Shown one piece after another: positions 9,551 through 18,844 of a stretch of 22,215 nt of DNA. The position numbers and the translations under genes were made by a program. Location of the stretch: the NCBI RefSeq assembly GCF_000003605.2, contig NW_003122907.1, positions 744,890 through 767,104 of the forward strand, written 5' to 3'. Every line of letters starts with the position of its first letter. Positions within the stretch are counted from its first letter, which is position 1. Source of the stretch: Saccoglossus kowalevskii (taxonomy: Eukaryota > Hemichordata > Enteropneusta > Harrimaniidae). Below the pieces are notes generated by a model, which saw nothing but the letters and a program-made list of their open reading frames with translations, had not been told where the DNA came from and did not search any database.

Positions 9551-12249
9551 GCCACCGGAGCGATATTTGAATCGGGAATATATCCGTTTTTATTAACTCA
9601 TATATGGCATAAAGATATCAATATATGCGGCTTCTCTTTAGCTAATGGAAGTGAATCAGCGTATCAAGCACTACCTTCCATCTACGGCATGTTGACTGTA
9701 ATAGTACTGCCAAAGCATGGTTAATTGATGAAGACAGCGGTAACAGATTTATTCATGCATGCTTCGGCATGCACCACTAGAGTCCAATCCATTAAGTATG
9801 TAGTGAAGAAGATCTCTTGAGAGTCTTTTCAGGAGCATCAAGTAAGTGAAGTGTCTTCGTAGTGTGTTTGGATATAATGGCTGATATTATTAAACCAACC
9901 CTTTACATACGGGGTAATCATGCATGCAATACTAAACAAAACAACTGCACATAATTAATGACTTTAGTGGCATTGCGAATTTATATGTGTACAATTAGCC
10001 CCTCCATCCCAATGCGCTAGTCGATTGATATGGAGTGCACAGTAGCGAGGTACTTCAGAATAAATCAACCAATCCTTACACTAAGGACATATTCAATATT
10101 ATCATCATTTCAATGGTGTCACCCATTAATAGATTGTAATTTTTCGAAAAATGAAATAAATACACCGTATTAATCCTACATCTTGATTTTTTTTAATGCA
10201 GTACATGGTGAACTATCGTATCAGTATATCTCCCTGGATGTGATGTTCACAACAGTATATATCTAACCGGATGCAGACGAATTTTTCACATGGGGCAGTT
10301 TACATTGTCTACTCGCAGAAAATATATATGATGTTGTTAGTTTTTGCTATTCTGCAAAAAAGGGGGGAATTGTGTTCAATGAAAGATGCCCATAAGAGTG
10401 AAGAAATACTGAAACATTTTGTCGAGTATATTCAGATAATCACCTATTGTCCTTTTACATTCTGAACAGTGCAATTTTCTGCAGGTGTTGGTGTTATTAC
10501 ATGGGGTTATTGTATGTAGAACAGAGCACAACTGTCAAATCACGTGCTTTACTTGACCCACCATGTTAATGCATGGCACGAAGACGAATGTCGAAGGAAG
10601 GGGAAAAAATATTTAAACATTTGACCATTATCTCAGCATAGGACGAGTCTAACTGTATCTCTATTTTTTTAAAAGGATAAGGCCTCGCAAAAATAAAATT
10701 CTTGTCAAATTTTTTTTTTTTATTTATTTTGCTAAAATATTTGTTGAAAGACACATTTTTAAGGTTTCATCATTTTGTCAACAGAGGGCGCTGTACATTG
10801 GTGACATAATTGAAAAAAAAATATTAACCAGCACTTTTGATGGTTGCGCACGCTGACCAGAAACATATTTTTAGGCCTCAACACTTGACCCGACACGACA
10901 TGTCACATGGCTCAAAATGCTTGTTATTAATGAATATGCTTTTAACGACCAATCAATTAAATATAGTATAATAGTGAGTTTAAGTCATGTGTCCTGTCAT
11001 TAATGACTCTACTGATGATCTGAGGTAGGTAATAATGCTTAGCGTCTGTCCGTTCACCACGTGACTGTCGAGACTATGTACAATTTAAAAATAGTATTGT
11101 TCCATTGATTGACGTCTTTAAAACTAGACACGCTTGTTACCGATTTCGGCGGCCAAATACGTTGGCTGTCCGCATTTGTAATAAAACAATGAAAATACTG
11201 CTCCTAGAAATTAAACCAACATCGGAGATACGATATAATCAGACATCAGCGGGTCAAGACATCCAAAGCATAAAAACGTCTGGGCGGCATTTAAATCAAA
11301 TGCTCCAGAATACCGAGGCTAAGCCGCTTAGAAGCGTCATGATCACTACAGGCGCCATCTACAACAATTAATATGCAAGACATTAAAGGATATTACATAA
11401 TTAATATAATTTCTGTCACCCAATACATGGCCTGCAATTAACAATACGGAGCGTTGACAACAGTGTTAAGATGATGCTCCGTATTTGAAATCATGAAAAG
11501 ACATTAACTTACACAAATATAATGCACCCATTGCCTTAAATAAGAAATACTTGACATCTTCTTGGTCACCGCAATCTAATCACCGCAAGCCCCCAAGCGA
11601 TTCTTTAGAAAATGTGTTTACATATAACAATTAGTCGTGTCTGTTTGTCTGCATGATGGATGGACACTGAGGTCATGTGAAATACATGTGATGTAGTTAC
11701 CATTACAGCTTATGTATTTACTATATGTTACCACTCGTGCATCTACCTGCAGCAGAGTTTGAGCGAACGTCTACGTGGTCACCATTTGAACATGGCACAG
11801 TCGATTCTAGGCTTATTTCATTAACGTTTGATGATCCTAACTACGACACTCAACGTTTAAATTATATTGAGACACAGCGTGAATATTGTTTTAGGTTCCG
11901 TTGCTAATTACACGAGAAAGCAATCATCCATCATAGTTCATCTTGAATGGAAATATCGATTCAGACGCACAGACTGTGACACAAATGACATGATTGAAGA
12001 TTATAAATAAGAGTGCAACAATATTTATATTATTATCAATATCATAAAACGTGAGATGCATTAACTGGCTGTGAACTAAAAATTCTATTGTTTTCTGGGT
12101 AGTTTGTGAAAATTCATTAAAGATGAACAAGAACAAAATGACGATTATTGCATAGATTAGTGTACGTGTTTCCTGATAATACATTGTCATGGCAACAGTG
12201 AAGCAAATGTTACGAGTAAGGAGTAGAAGAAAGGACTATCCTCAGACAG
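9551..12249. other. Gene-poor stretch with small hairpins
   Basis: No coding region is convincing. A plus frame at 11105-11371 is open but has no recognisable motif. Small structures include TGCATGC-TTCG-GCATGCA at 9756-9773 and an inverted repeat AATACGGAGC (11443-11452) with GCTCCGTATT (11476-11485). Two GGCGC motifs resembling CTCF cores occur at 10778-10792 and, on the minus strand, at about 11351-11365. Homopolymer T runs lie near 10709-10722. Confidence 0.5.
11443..11485. other. 10-bp perfect inverted repeat (hairpin)
   Basis: AATACGGAGC and GCTCCGTATT are exact reverse complements separated by 23 bases. The arms are GC-mixed in an AT-rich background. The role is unknown. It is too short to call a transposon. 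Confidence 0.5.
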
Positions 12250-12396
12250 TTAAAACGGAAGAGTCGTCACTTGTGCACGCAGCAGACGGCACAGTGTGTG
12301 ACCATGAGCCTTTGCGTTTTTAGCGTGCGTTGTTATCGTCGCCTAAGTAGGACTCAATTCGCGCGCGTGCGCAGGTGACGCCCCCCTCTGTTTTAA
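12250..12396 (+). mobile_element. TTAA-flanked MITE (copy E, subfamily I, internally deleted)
   Basis: TTAA at both ends (12250-12253, 12393-12396) brackets a 139-bp body. The left end reads AACGGAAGAGTCGTCAC. The right end, reversed, reads AACAGAGGGGGGCGTCACC. The interior shares CATGAGCCTTTGCG and a GTTATCGTCGC block with the copies at 13824 and 14827, in the same orientation as the latter. It lacks roughly 25 bases present there (around the TTGTTTACAAACAAGCG segment). No ORF. The flanking TTAA supports genuine transposition. Confidence 0.75.
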
Positions 12397-12535
12397 GGAT
12401 ATTTCTGGCAATAATACTTCTTTGGAGAACAAGTTCGTAACATTTGAATTGTTTTAAGCTCCAACTTAAAAAAGACTGGTTAACCACCAATAATTTGGGC
12501 TACAATGACAGTTTACTGAAAATCTAATATTTTTT

Positions 12536-12592
12536 AGGGGATATAACATCCTTTCAACTTTTTACTTGTATCACTAGTACATTATATCCCCT
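12536..12592. repeat. 11-bp inverted repeat, 57 bp overall
   Basis: AGGGGATATAA at 12536-12546 is the exact reverse complement of TTATATCCCCT at 12582-12592. The 35-base interior is AT-rich. It could be a tiny MITE relic or a hairpin. No flanking duplication is evident. Confidence 0.5.
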
Positions 12593-12613
12593 GGTAGTCT
12601 GTGCGTCTTCAAA

Positions 12614-12629
12614 GGTGTCACGTGACACC
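12614..12629. promoter_or_regulatory. 16-bp perfect palindrome with CLEAR/M-box type E-box
   Basis: GGTGTCACGTGACACC is a perfect 16-base palindrome. Its centre, GTCACGTGAC, equals the CLEAR-type site bound by TFEB/MITF-family bHLH-zip factors in vertebrates. No transcription start is recognised nearby, so a regulatory role is an inference. Confidence 0.4.
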
Positions 12630-13823
12630 GGATTGATGAATGACATTGCTTCGAGGCTGAACCCCATAGGGAGAGATTACTATAGACAGCAGGGTAATAA
12701 CCGTATTCCGATATCCACGCTCGCAACATATTTTATTAGTTTCCTCTGAGATGAAGATGAAAAAACCTTCCAACTCATTCACAGCTACTATTCCATTGTA
12801 TCATTGCCTTTACACAGATAAACAGAGTCTGCTTTCTACGTTTGATGTATTTGGTGATTAGCTTTTACATTACAGTACTCTGTTGGCCACTTCTTTATTG
12901 AGTTGTCTCAATTTACTGTCACTAGACTAAACATAGCAGTTAGACTAAAGGTCGAGGTAGTACGTACGATATAGGTTTAATATTATAACGTGTCGGATGA
13001 ATGTGTAATCTAGAGCCAGTGGCAGACTTCTTCGTGTTATTTTCATAGCTACTGTAATAAAAAGGCGGAAGTACCCGAAGGTAGACGGCAGACAGACACG
13101 CAAATATTGGGGATGGCCATTATAAATTTTGGGTGAAGATTGTAGATTTTAATAAGGCACCTTACAGTAACAATTTTGAACAATTATTCTTTGGGAGAGG
13201 AAAAATAAACAAATAAAACATCATCGTCCTTCTGAAAAAAATAATCACGCTCATAAACGGGAGTTTAGTTTTCTTGTGGTCGACCCCTCACTACACATTG
13301 GGAAATACCAGATGTGTTATTTGCACTGACGCAAATATTTCACTAAGACAGTTTTCAAATACGCCGCACTGTCATTTACTTATCAAATGTTTGCGTTTGC
13401 TTTCACGTGATGTGGGGTTCAATGACACTTTCAAACACGTATGGTGAGGTATTAGAACTACGTGCGTCTGTGGTGTTTTCTTGTGTCACTGACGCCAAAG
13501 GAGTCCGTGCAGCTATCTATTTCAGAACTGGTATATGTGTATAATCAAAGCAAACGTGCAGTCACGTCAACACCATGTAGGATCGCTACCCAACGTGAAA
13601 AGAATAATAATAACAGTGGTAACGACTCTCTCTAATTCACGATTTTTGTAAGAATACCGGCGCCCCCCCCCCCGCTCATATTATACTAGTATGTCCTTCA
13701 TTTGTCATCGAATCTCGGATGAGAAATAAACGCTCACAAACATTGGGATAAACCTTAGTATCATCCCCAATGGATATCAGCTCGTGATTTTATCAATACT
13801 TGGATGAACAATCACGCGTCTAC
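12630..13823. other. Non-coding stretch
   Basis: No gene or element is recognised. It contains an 11-base C run at 13663-13673 and an isolated TCACGTGA E-box near 13404. Open frames are short. Confidence 0.5.
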
Positions 13824-13986
13824 TTAAAGCGGGAGGGTCGTCACCTGCGCACGCGCGGGAATTGAGTCCCAAGCGACGATAACAACATACGCTAAAAACG
13901 CAAAGGATCATGGGTAAACGCTTGTTTGTAAACAATGACACGCTATGGCCATCTGACGCATGCGCAGGTGACGACTCCCCGCTTAA
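13824..13986 (-). mobile_element. TTAA-type MITE (copy F, subfamily I, inverted relative to copy G)
   Basis: The left end reads TTAAAGCGGGAGGGTCGTCA. The right end, reversed, reads TTAAGCGGGGAGTCGTCACC, giving terminal inverted repeats that extend through CACCTGCGCA. Reverse-complementing the whole copy aligns it nearly end to end with the element at 14827-14991. The right flank is one T short of CGCT-TTAA, so TAA on both sides also fits. A short minus-strand frame crossing it (13777-14010) is not a gene. Confidence 0.8.
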
Positions 13987-14730
13987 ACTTGTTTCAAGAG
14001 TTGTACTCATTTAAATAAACTGTTCTCTTGAACCATTGAACGCTAGACGGAATAAATAGCTTGCGGGGAATATATTTATAATATCATTATAATAGAAACG
14101 AGGGATATTATTAGTAACGAGTTTTTTCCTAACACCTAACAGTGGGACCAATCAGAGAGCAGCTTGTTTGTTGAGAGTTTTATTCGACGTACTGCGGTAA
14201 TTATTCATCTTACATAAATTAGTAACACAGCCTATCAGTAGCATTTTCTATGGCGGGTTGTTTTCAAATTTGCATACGGTCTGATTTATTATGAAAATGA
14301 TTTGTGTGAACCCAGCATGGAAACAAGCATAGTGATCACGTCGCGTCTATTCGAGATAAATGGGTTGGCGATTGAAGATAACTTGTCAGGTGGCCTATGA
14401 AACAAAAATGGCGGGAAACAGTTGCATTGGCGATCAATTAACGTTGTGAGTCGGTAATTACCCATTCCATCCACGTTTGATTGATAGTCCTTTTCATGTA
14501 AGTAGCGTGTTAAATAATGACGCCATATCTCTGAATTTTTTACGGAGACGCTCAATGAACCAAATAAAGCCAGTATGCAAAATATAGGAATTGCCTGGCG
14601 TGTGTGTGCCTGCCAGTCATCTTTTAGACTGAACACATGCATCTCTGAATCTAGCAGACCGTTAACATTAAAAAGTGTACATGAAAAACTCTACTCTAAT
14701 GTAACGGAAATACGAGTACTATTTCCGTAC
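13987..14730. other. Spacer between inverted MITE copies, no recognised gene
   Basis: A CCAAT box (GGGACCAATCAGAG) lies at about 14145-14158. The longest ATG-initiated frame in the window is here on the minus strand (14642-14289, 117 codons). It shows no known motif and could arise by chance, so it is not annotated as a gene. Confidence 0.45.
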
Positions 14731-14802
14731 GGTCGAGTGGTTACCGCGTACGCCTCCACTGGCGAGTCGCTGCGCTGTATGCATGAGTACGAATCTCGTG
14801 TT
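14731..14802 (+). repeat. Decayed tRNA-like sequence, probably SINE or tRNA relic
   Basis: GGTCGAGTGGTTACC at 14731 resembles a class II (Ser/Leu-type) tRNA D-arm with internal A box, with a three-base GGT/ACC stem. About 50 bases on, ATGAG-TACGAAT-CTCGT (14784-14800) folds as a T-arm with a seven-base loop and covers a B box close to GTTCGAATC. The acceptor stem does not pair and no clean anticodon arm is visible, so it is not a functional tRNA. A tRNA-derived SINE head is the likeliest origin. Confidence 0.4.
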
Positions 14803-14826
14803 ATTATGTGAACGTTCATTTGCCTT

Positions 14827-14991
14827 TTAAAGCGGGGGAGTCCTCACCTGCGCATGCGTCATATGGCCATAGCGTGTTATTGTTTACAAACAAGCGTCTA
14901 CCCATGAGCCTTTGCGTTTTAGCGTGTGTTGATATCGTCGCTTAGAACATCAATTCCCGCGCGTGCGCAGGAGACGACCCCTTCGCTTTAA
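14827..14991 (+). mobile_element. TTAA-flanked MITE (copy G, subfamily I, best preserved)
   Basis: TTAA at 14827-14830 and 14988-14991 brackets a 157-bp body. The left end reads AGCGGGGGAGTCCTCACCTG. The right end, reversed, reads AGCGAAGGGGTCGTCTCCTG. The interior includes TTGTTTACAAACAAGCG, CATGAGCCTTTGCG and GATATCGTCGC, shared with the copies at 12250 and 13824. There is no coding capacity, so mobility would depend on a transposase encoded elsewhere. Symmetric TTAA flanks make it the best reference copy. Confidence 0.82.
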
Positions 14992-15043
14992 TTGTTTTCA
15001 TCAAAACAACACTCCTACAATTATTAACCATAGATCTGGGTAT

Positions 15044-15085
15044 TTAAAGCGGGAGGGTCGTTACCTGCGCGCGCGCGTGTACATA
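15044..15085 (+). mobile_element. Single end of TTAA MITE (copy H, subfamily I)
   Basis: TTAAAGCGGGAGGGTCGTTA followed by CCTGCGCGCGCGCG matches the terminal repeat of the copies at 13824 and 14827. The sequence then diverges, and no second end is found. It lies only about 50 bases after copy G. Confidence 0.6.
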
Positions 15086-15691
15086 GTCACTGAGAATGTA
15101 CCACGTATTCGGAATCGGACAGATCTTTAGTATACGAGCATCATAAAACCAGTTTTCCTAAATAGTTTGATGAATGTAAACGTATAAGATCTATTAAATT
15201 AATCTTTAGTTAATATCAGCAGATAGCACATGGCCAACAACCCTCGACCAATCAGAGTTGCGATGAAGTGCGGTTCTATTTCACCACGAATTCACTTAGA
15301 TCACGACTGAAAACACGCAAGAAAACAAAGGATTTCCATGGCAACAATTCATTTATAACACCAATATCAGATACAAAGTATCCATTGATTTACAATAAAC
15401 ATCCAGTTCACTGAAAAGGACAATATTTCGTCGCCATTTCCTTTTTTCACAATGATACGAGAAATGTTATTTGGAATTGTCCCGTTCGCGTATTGTATAT
15501 ACGGTTGCGGTACTAGTATCTTTAAAATACGAGCACTGGACACTAGAGCGAGTCGACTGACACTGGCCGTGCTCGATTCAACTGACACTACTGGCAGCAC
15601 ATAGGTCTTCGTTGCAACATTTTGACAAAATGTAACATAATGTACTAAAATATTATTTCACAAGTTTGATTGCTGTCAAAATGTCATCATT
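15086..15691. other. Non-coding stretch with CCAAT box
   Basis: ACCAATCAGAG occurs at about 15247-15257. A minus-strand frame in 15600-15367 is open but has no upstream ATG start, so it is not called. No other feature. Confidence 0.45.
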
Positions 15692-15730
15692 TGATTGGCT
15701 AATTACGAATCTTTTCTCGGGCTGATTGGC
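15692..15730 (-). promoter_or_regulatory. Paired CCAAT boxes 31 bp apart (candidate NF-Y sites)
   Basis: TGATTGGC occurs at 15692-15699 and again at 15723-15730, i.e. GCCAATCA on the minus strand, with start-to-start spacing of 31 bases. Tandem CCAAT boxes at about three helical turns are characteristic of NF-Y-bound promoters in animals. No downstream gene was confirmed on either strand, so promoter function is only suggested. Confidence 0.35.
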
Positions 15731-16882
15731 CAGTGCTGAGTCGGTTATACGTAATTAAATAATCTGAGTAGCTATATGGAAAGAATTTATATAAAACAAT
15801 TAAATGATTCAAAGGTTTAGATTGATTATATTCGTATGTCGAAATTACTGAATCATGGTTCAAGGGTACCGATAGCTGTGTCTCGAACCGATCTTAAATT
15901 CATGTTTGGTGGCGAAGTTGGCCAAGGTCAAGGTCGTTTAATTCTCATGTATATTTGTTTAACTCACGTTTTCCTCACGTATAACATTCCTTTGATATTA
16001 GAATAATATACTCGCAAATATTGTTAAGATATTAAGATATTTTTTAAGATATTATCTGCAACATTGTGGTTTAATTTCGAACAGGATACCGATTATAATA
16101 ACGATTTTAATGTACTGAAATATTCAAAATACTATTACTATATCTGCTTGTGTGGTTTCACTGTAAATTATTTCTGTGCAGGCCAATCGGCCACCTTTGC
16201 CACTGGAACAAGAGTTGTACATATTTCACCGTGTTTATTTCTTGCCTTTTGAACTGATCTGTCGTCAAATCTTTGTGTTTGGCTCAGAAATGATGACTTT
16301 TCTTCATTTGAAATTTTCAGCGTAGGCGTGTAATGGGACAACATGACTGTGCTTAGGTCACGTGTCCAGGGAATCGCGTACTCAGTATATTTTACTTTTC
16401 ATGAGTCTCATGTAATCCAGTAAAATTGCTCAAAAGATTATTTCCTTTATAATCTCAACAATCATTATAGACTGCGTGTGAAGAGCGTCCCATAGGATTC
16501 AAATTGGATTGTTGTTTGTATTTGGAAGCGAAGCGCCGGTAATTGAATCTTCATGAATCGCAACCAAGCCAGTTACATTTTACCAAACACCCTCCCCTCA
16601 TTCTCAGGTTTGTTCAACGGAATTCCCTGGTCTATGCGTTCTCCTGGCGTCTTTTTCAATCCCACTTTATGCTAAAAACAATGTTTCCAACACGGGTGTA
16701 TTGATTTATACTTTGTCAATCCCGTATCGTAACATCGGTTCAATATATAGTTCCCTTAAAATGATTTGTGCATGTCTTGGAGTTCCTTAAATTATCGATC
16801 TCGTCATCAAGTGACATTTGCGCGATAGTTGTAACCATTGTGTCAGTTGCCTACTTACTTTGACGAGTATAGATTTTATCGA
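15731..16882. other. Non-coding stretch with isolated CCAAT motif
   Basis: GGCCAATCGG at 16181-16190 is a strong CCAAT match. Otherwise it is AT-rich with no supported gene, element or RNA. A short plus frame at 16064-16252 shows no motif. Confidence 0.5.
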
Positions 16883-17372
16883 ATTCGTTTGTTGGTTTGT
16901 GGAATGAATTTATGCTGACACATATATGACCTGAATTACGTCATAACAAGCCATATTAAAAAAGTCGAACTCTCGTCTGCTTGTTGAATTACTTGAATTA
17001 CTTTCGAACTTATGCTGACACAAACATAACTTGAATTACGTCATAACATGTAAGTGTGACATGCGCAATATTTTAGCAGACGACAGTTTGAAATAAAGAA
17101 ATACTAAATTCTCGTTTGGTTTGTGGAATTAATCTCAAACCTATGCTGAGACGCATATCAGTTTAACTACGTCATCACATGGAAATGCGTTCTGCGCAGT
17201 GACATGCGCAATATTTTAGCAGACGACAATAAAACAATACCAAATTCTCGTTTGTTTTGTGGAATTATTTTCAAACCTATGCTGAGACGCATAACAGTTG
17301 AACTACATCATCACATGGAAATGCGTCCTGCGCAGTGGCATGCGCAATATTTTAGCAGACGACAATTTGAAA
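16883..17372. repeat. Four-copy degenerate tandem repeat (~100-136 bp unit)
   Basis: TATGCTGA phases occur at 16911, 17011, 17142 and 17278, steps of 100, 131 and 136 bases. Shared blocks in order are CTCGTTTGTTTTGTGGAATT, TATGCTGAGACGCATA, ACTACGTCATCACATGG and ATGCGCAATATTTTAGCAGA. The last two copies are most alike, and the first lacks the final block. Three copies keep an ACGTCAT (half-CRE-like) word and the fourth has ACATCAT. The array ends in an A7G8 homopolymer pair (17371-17384). A 104-codon plus frame across it (17204-17518) is a by-product of the repeat. Confidence 0.8.
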
Positions 17373-18218
17373 AAAAGGGGGGGGTCATGATTTTTTTCTG
17401 TATTAAAAAAACGGCTGCAGTTGACGTTATTATCAACAATCATTTGTTTATTAATGGCATTCGAGAGCACTTCGGCAAGGACATTACCGATAATAGCATG
17501 TCAAATTGCCCACAGTAGAGGAAAAATGTCAGTATTTGTCATGTGTCGTGTCTTTTATGTGTGTTTTTCTTTACAGTTTTTGAACAAACTTCAATACATT
17601 TAATGTTTTTCGAACATGCACAAATGCCTTAACTGTAATTAACCTAACGTTGCTAAAAAAAAGGACCAAGAATCGCATTATAGAAGATACCATTGCTGAA
17701 TTAAGTGTTTCTTTAGTTTTATTAGTTAAAAGTGATACCGTATGTGGATGCCATTCGATGCGTCACACAATATTATCACATCGTGACCTATGGCGGTAAC
17801 CGTAAAAATGTTATCCTTTTTTTAGTCTTTTATATACTATTAGTTACTACAACCCATTTGGCGACATGCAGTATACCTCGAAATAATCAAACTATTTTCG
17901 TAACCGTGTCAGTGGGATTGATGATTTTACAATATATCAACTACGTTGGAGCTGCAAGCAAGGCCCACAACGGCAGTGCAATAGGTGATATATACTAGCA
18001 TTTCCCAGGTAGCCTGTTAACATGTAAATTTTAAATCCGTGACAATTGTGTACATCGTCATCTTTAAGGGCCAGTCTGCAAGTGTTAAATAATATGTTAT
18101 CATTTTTTTTTCGGTTTTTGTTTTTCACTCTCCTTTGTTAGCATTTGATAAATTCTTACACGAAATGTCGCATTCCGATAGCAGTCAATCTACTCTACGG
18201 TTGGGATCGGTTGTCGCG
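17373..18218. other. Non-coding stretch upstream of the X-box cluster
   Basis: It starts with the A/G homopolymer junction. No gene is supported. A plus frame at 17732-17998 is hydrophobic in part but lacks recognisable motifs. Confidence 0.45.
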
Positions 18219-18264
18219 GTTACCATGGAAACGGGACTCCAGTACATCACGTTTGCCTAGCAAC
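18219..18264 (+). promoter_or_regulatory. Two RFX X-box motifs (candidate ciliary-type promoter)
   Basis: GTTACCATGGAAAC at 18219-18232 matches the canonical X-box GTTGCCATGGCAAC at 12 of 14 positions. TTTGCCTAGCAAC at 18252-18264 matches the one-spacer form GTTGCCTAGCAAC at 12 of 13. RFX factors bind such sites in promoters of ciliary genes across animals. Two good matches within 46 bases are unlikely by chance, although loose matches to the degenerate consensus are common. The candidate leader and coding exons lie downstream on the plus strand. Confidence 0.55.
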
Positions 18265-18269
18265 CGCGC

Positions 18270-18844
18270 ACTGAACATTCATATAATGTGATGAATTTGC
18301 AGTGTCTGTAGCGGCGATATCATTTTCAAAGCGTCGGAATATTATACTTTCAAAACGTAGAGTGCAATTGTAAGTACTTTATAAATTAAATAAACGAGGG
18401 CGGTATCATGTGATGAGCACTGTAGTAAAAGGCAAATAGCGGACGTTGGAAATTCCATATTAATAATATGATAATGTCCCTGTGCCTTATTTGCATATTG
18501 ATTCGTGACGTCATAATCATGTATCAGTCGTACCAATTTTTATTTGTATGATAATTTTCTCTTTCGAGCAGCGAAATTCCGGGGCCGTCATCATTGCAAT
18601 GTGTAGTTTACCCATATGCAGCTGAAACCTGTCAGAGTTGAACAAAGCATCGGTCGATTGCAGCGGCTTCTGCTCACTGCCCCCATCGCGTATGTGGAGC
18701 ATCGGCAGCAATGTTGTGCTCGGGACTGTGTGGAAAGTAGCCGCTGAAACTACGGATTAATTACGCTCATTTAACTTTGAGGCAGCTAGGACTTTAACTC
18801 GCTTCCGTGGATTATTCTAGCTGTGAAAGTGATCCGCTGTCAAG
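18270..18844 (+). other. Candidate 5' leader with intron and upstream ORF
   Basis: A GTAAGT donor follows at 18370. A pyrimidine-rich stretch ending GAGCAG makes an acceptor at 18571, giving a possible 202-bp leader intron (18370-18571). The second leader exon (from 18572) contains a 43-codon ORF, ATG at 18616 to TGA at 18745-18747. Its start is MQLKPVRVEQ, and it lies in a different frame from the ATG at 18845. It could be an upstream ORF, or itself the start of a coding exon using the GTATGT at about 18689. The transcription start is not identifiable; the left edge is arbitrary. Confidence 0.3.

Noticed and set aside
11105-11371. 88-codon plus frame
   Set aside because: Lacks an ATG at its start and any recognisable domain; flanking splice signals were not convincing.
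14289-14642. 117-codon ATG-initiated minus-strand frame, with AATAAA overlapping the stop
   Set aside because: No recognisable motif or splice context. A frame of this length is plausible by chance in 22 kb of such composition, and AATAAA is common in AT-rich DNA.
15367-15600. 77-codon minus frame downstream of the paired CCAAT boxes
   Set aside because: It opens with GTG, not ATG, and shows no family motif; the CCAAT pair alone does not make it a gene.
17204-17518. 104-codon plus frame
   Set aside because: It is mostly the tandem repeat at 16883-17372, whose unit happens to lack stops in that frame.
18517-18711. 64-codon minus frame in the candidate leader
   Set aside because: Antisense to a plus-strand ATG frame, with no recognisable domain.
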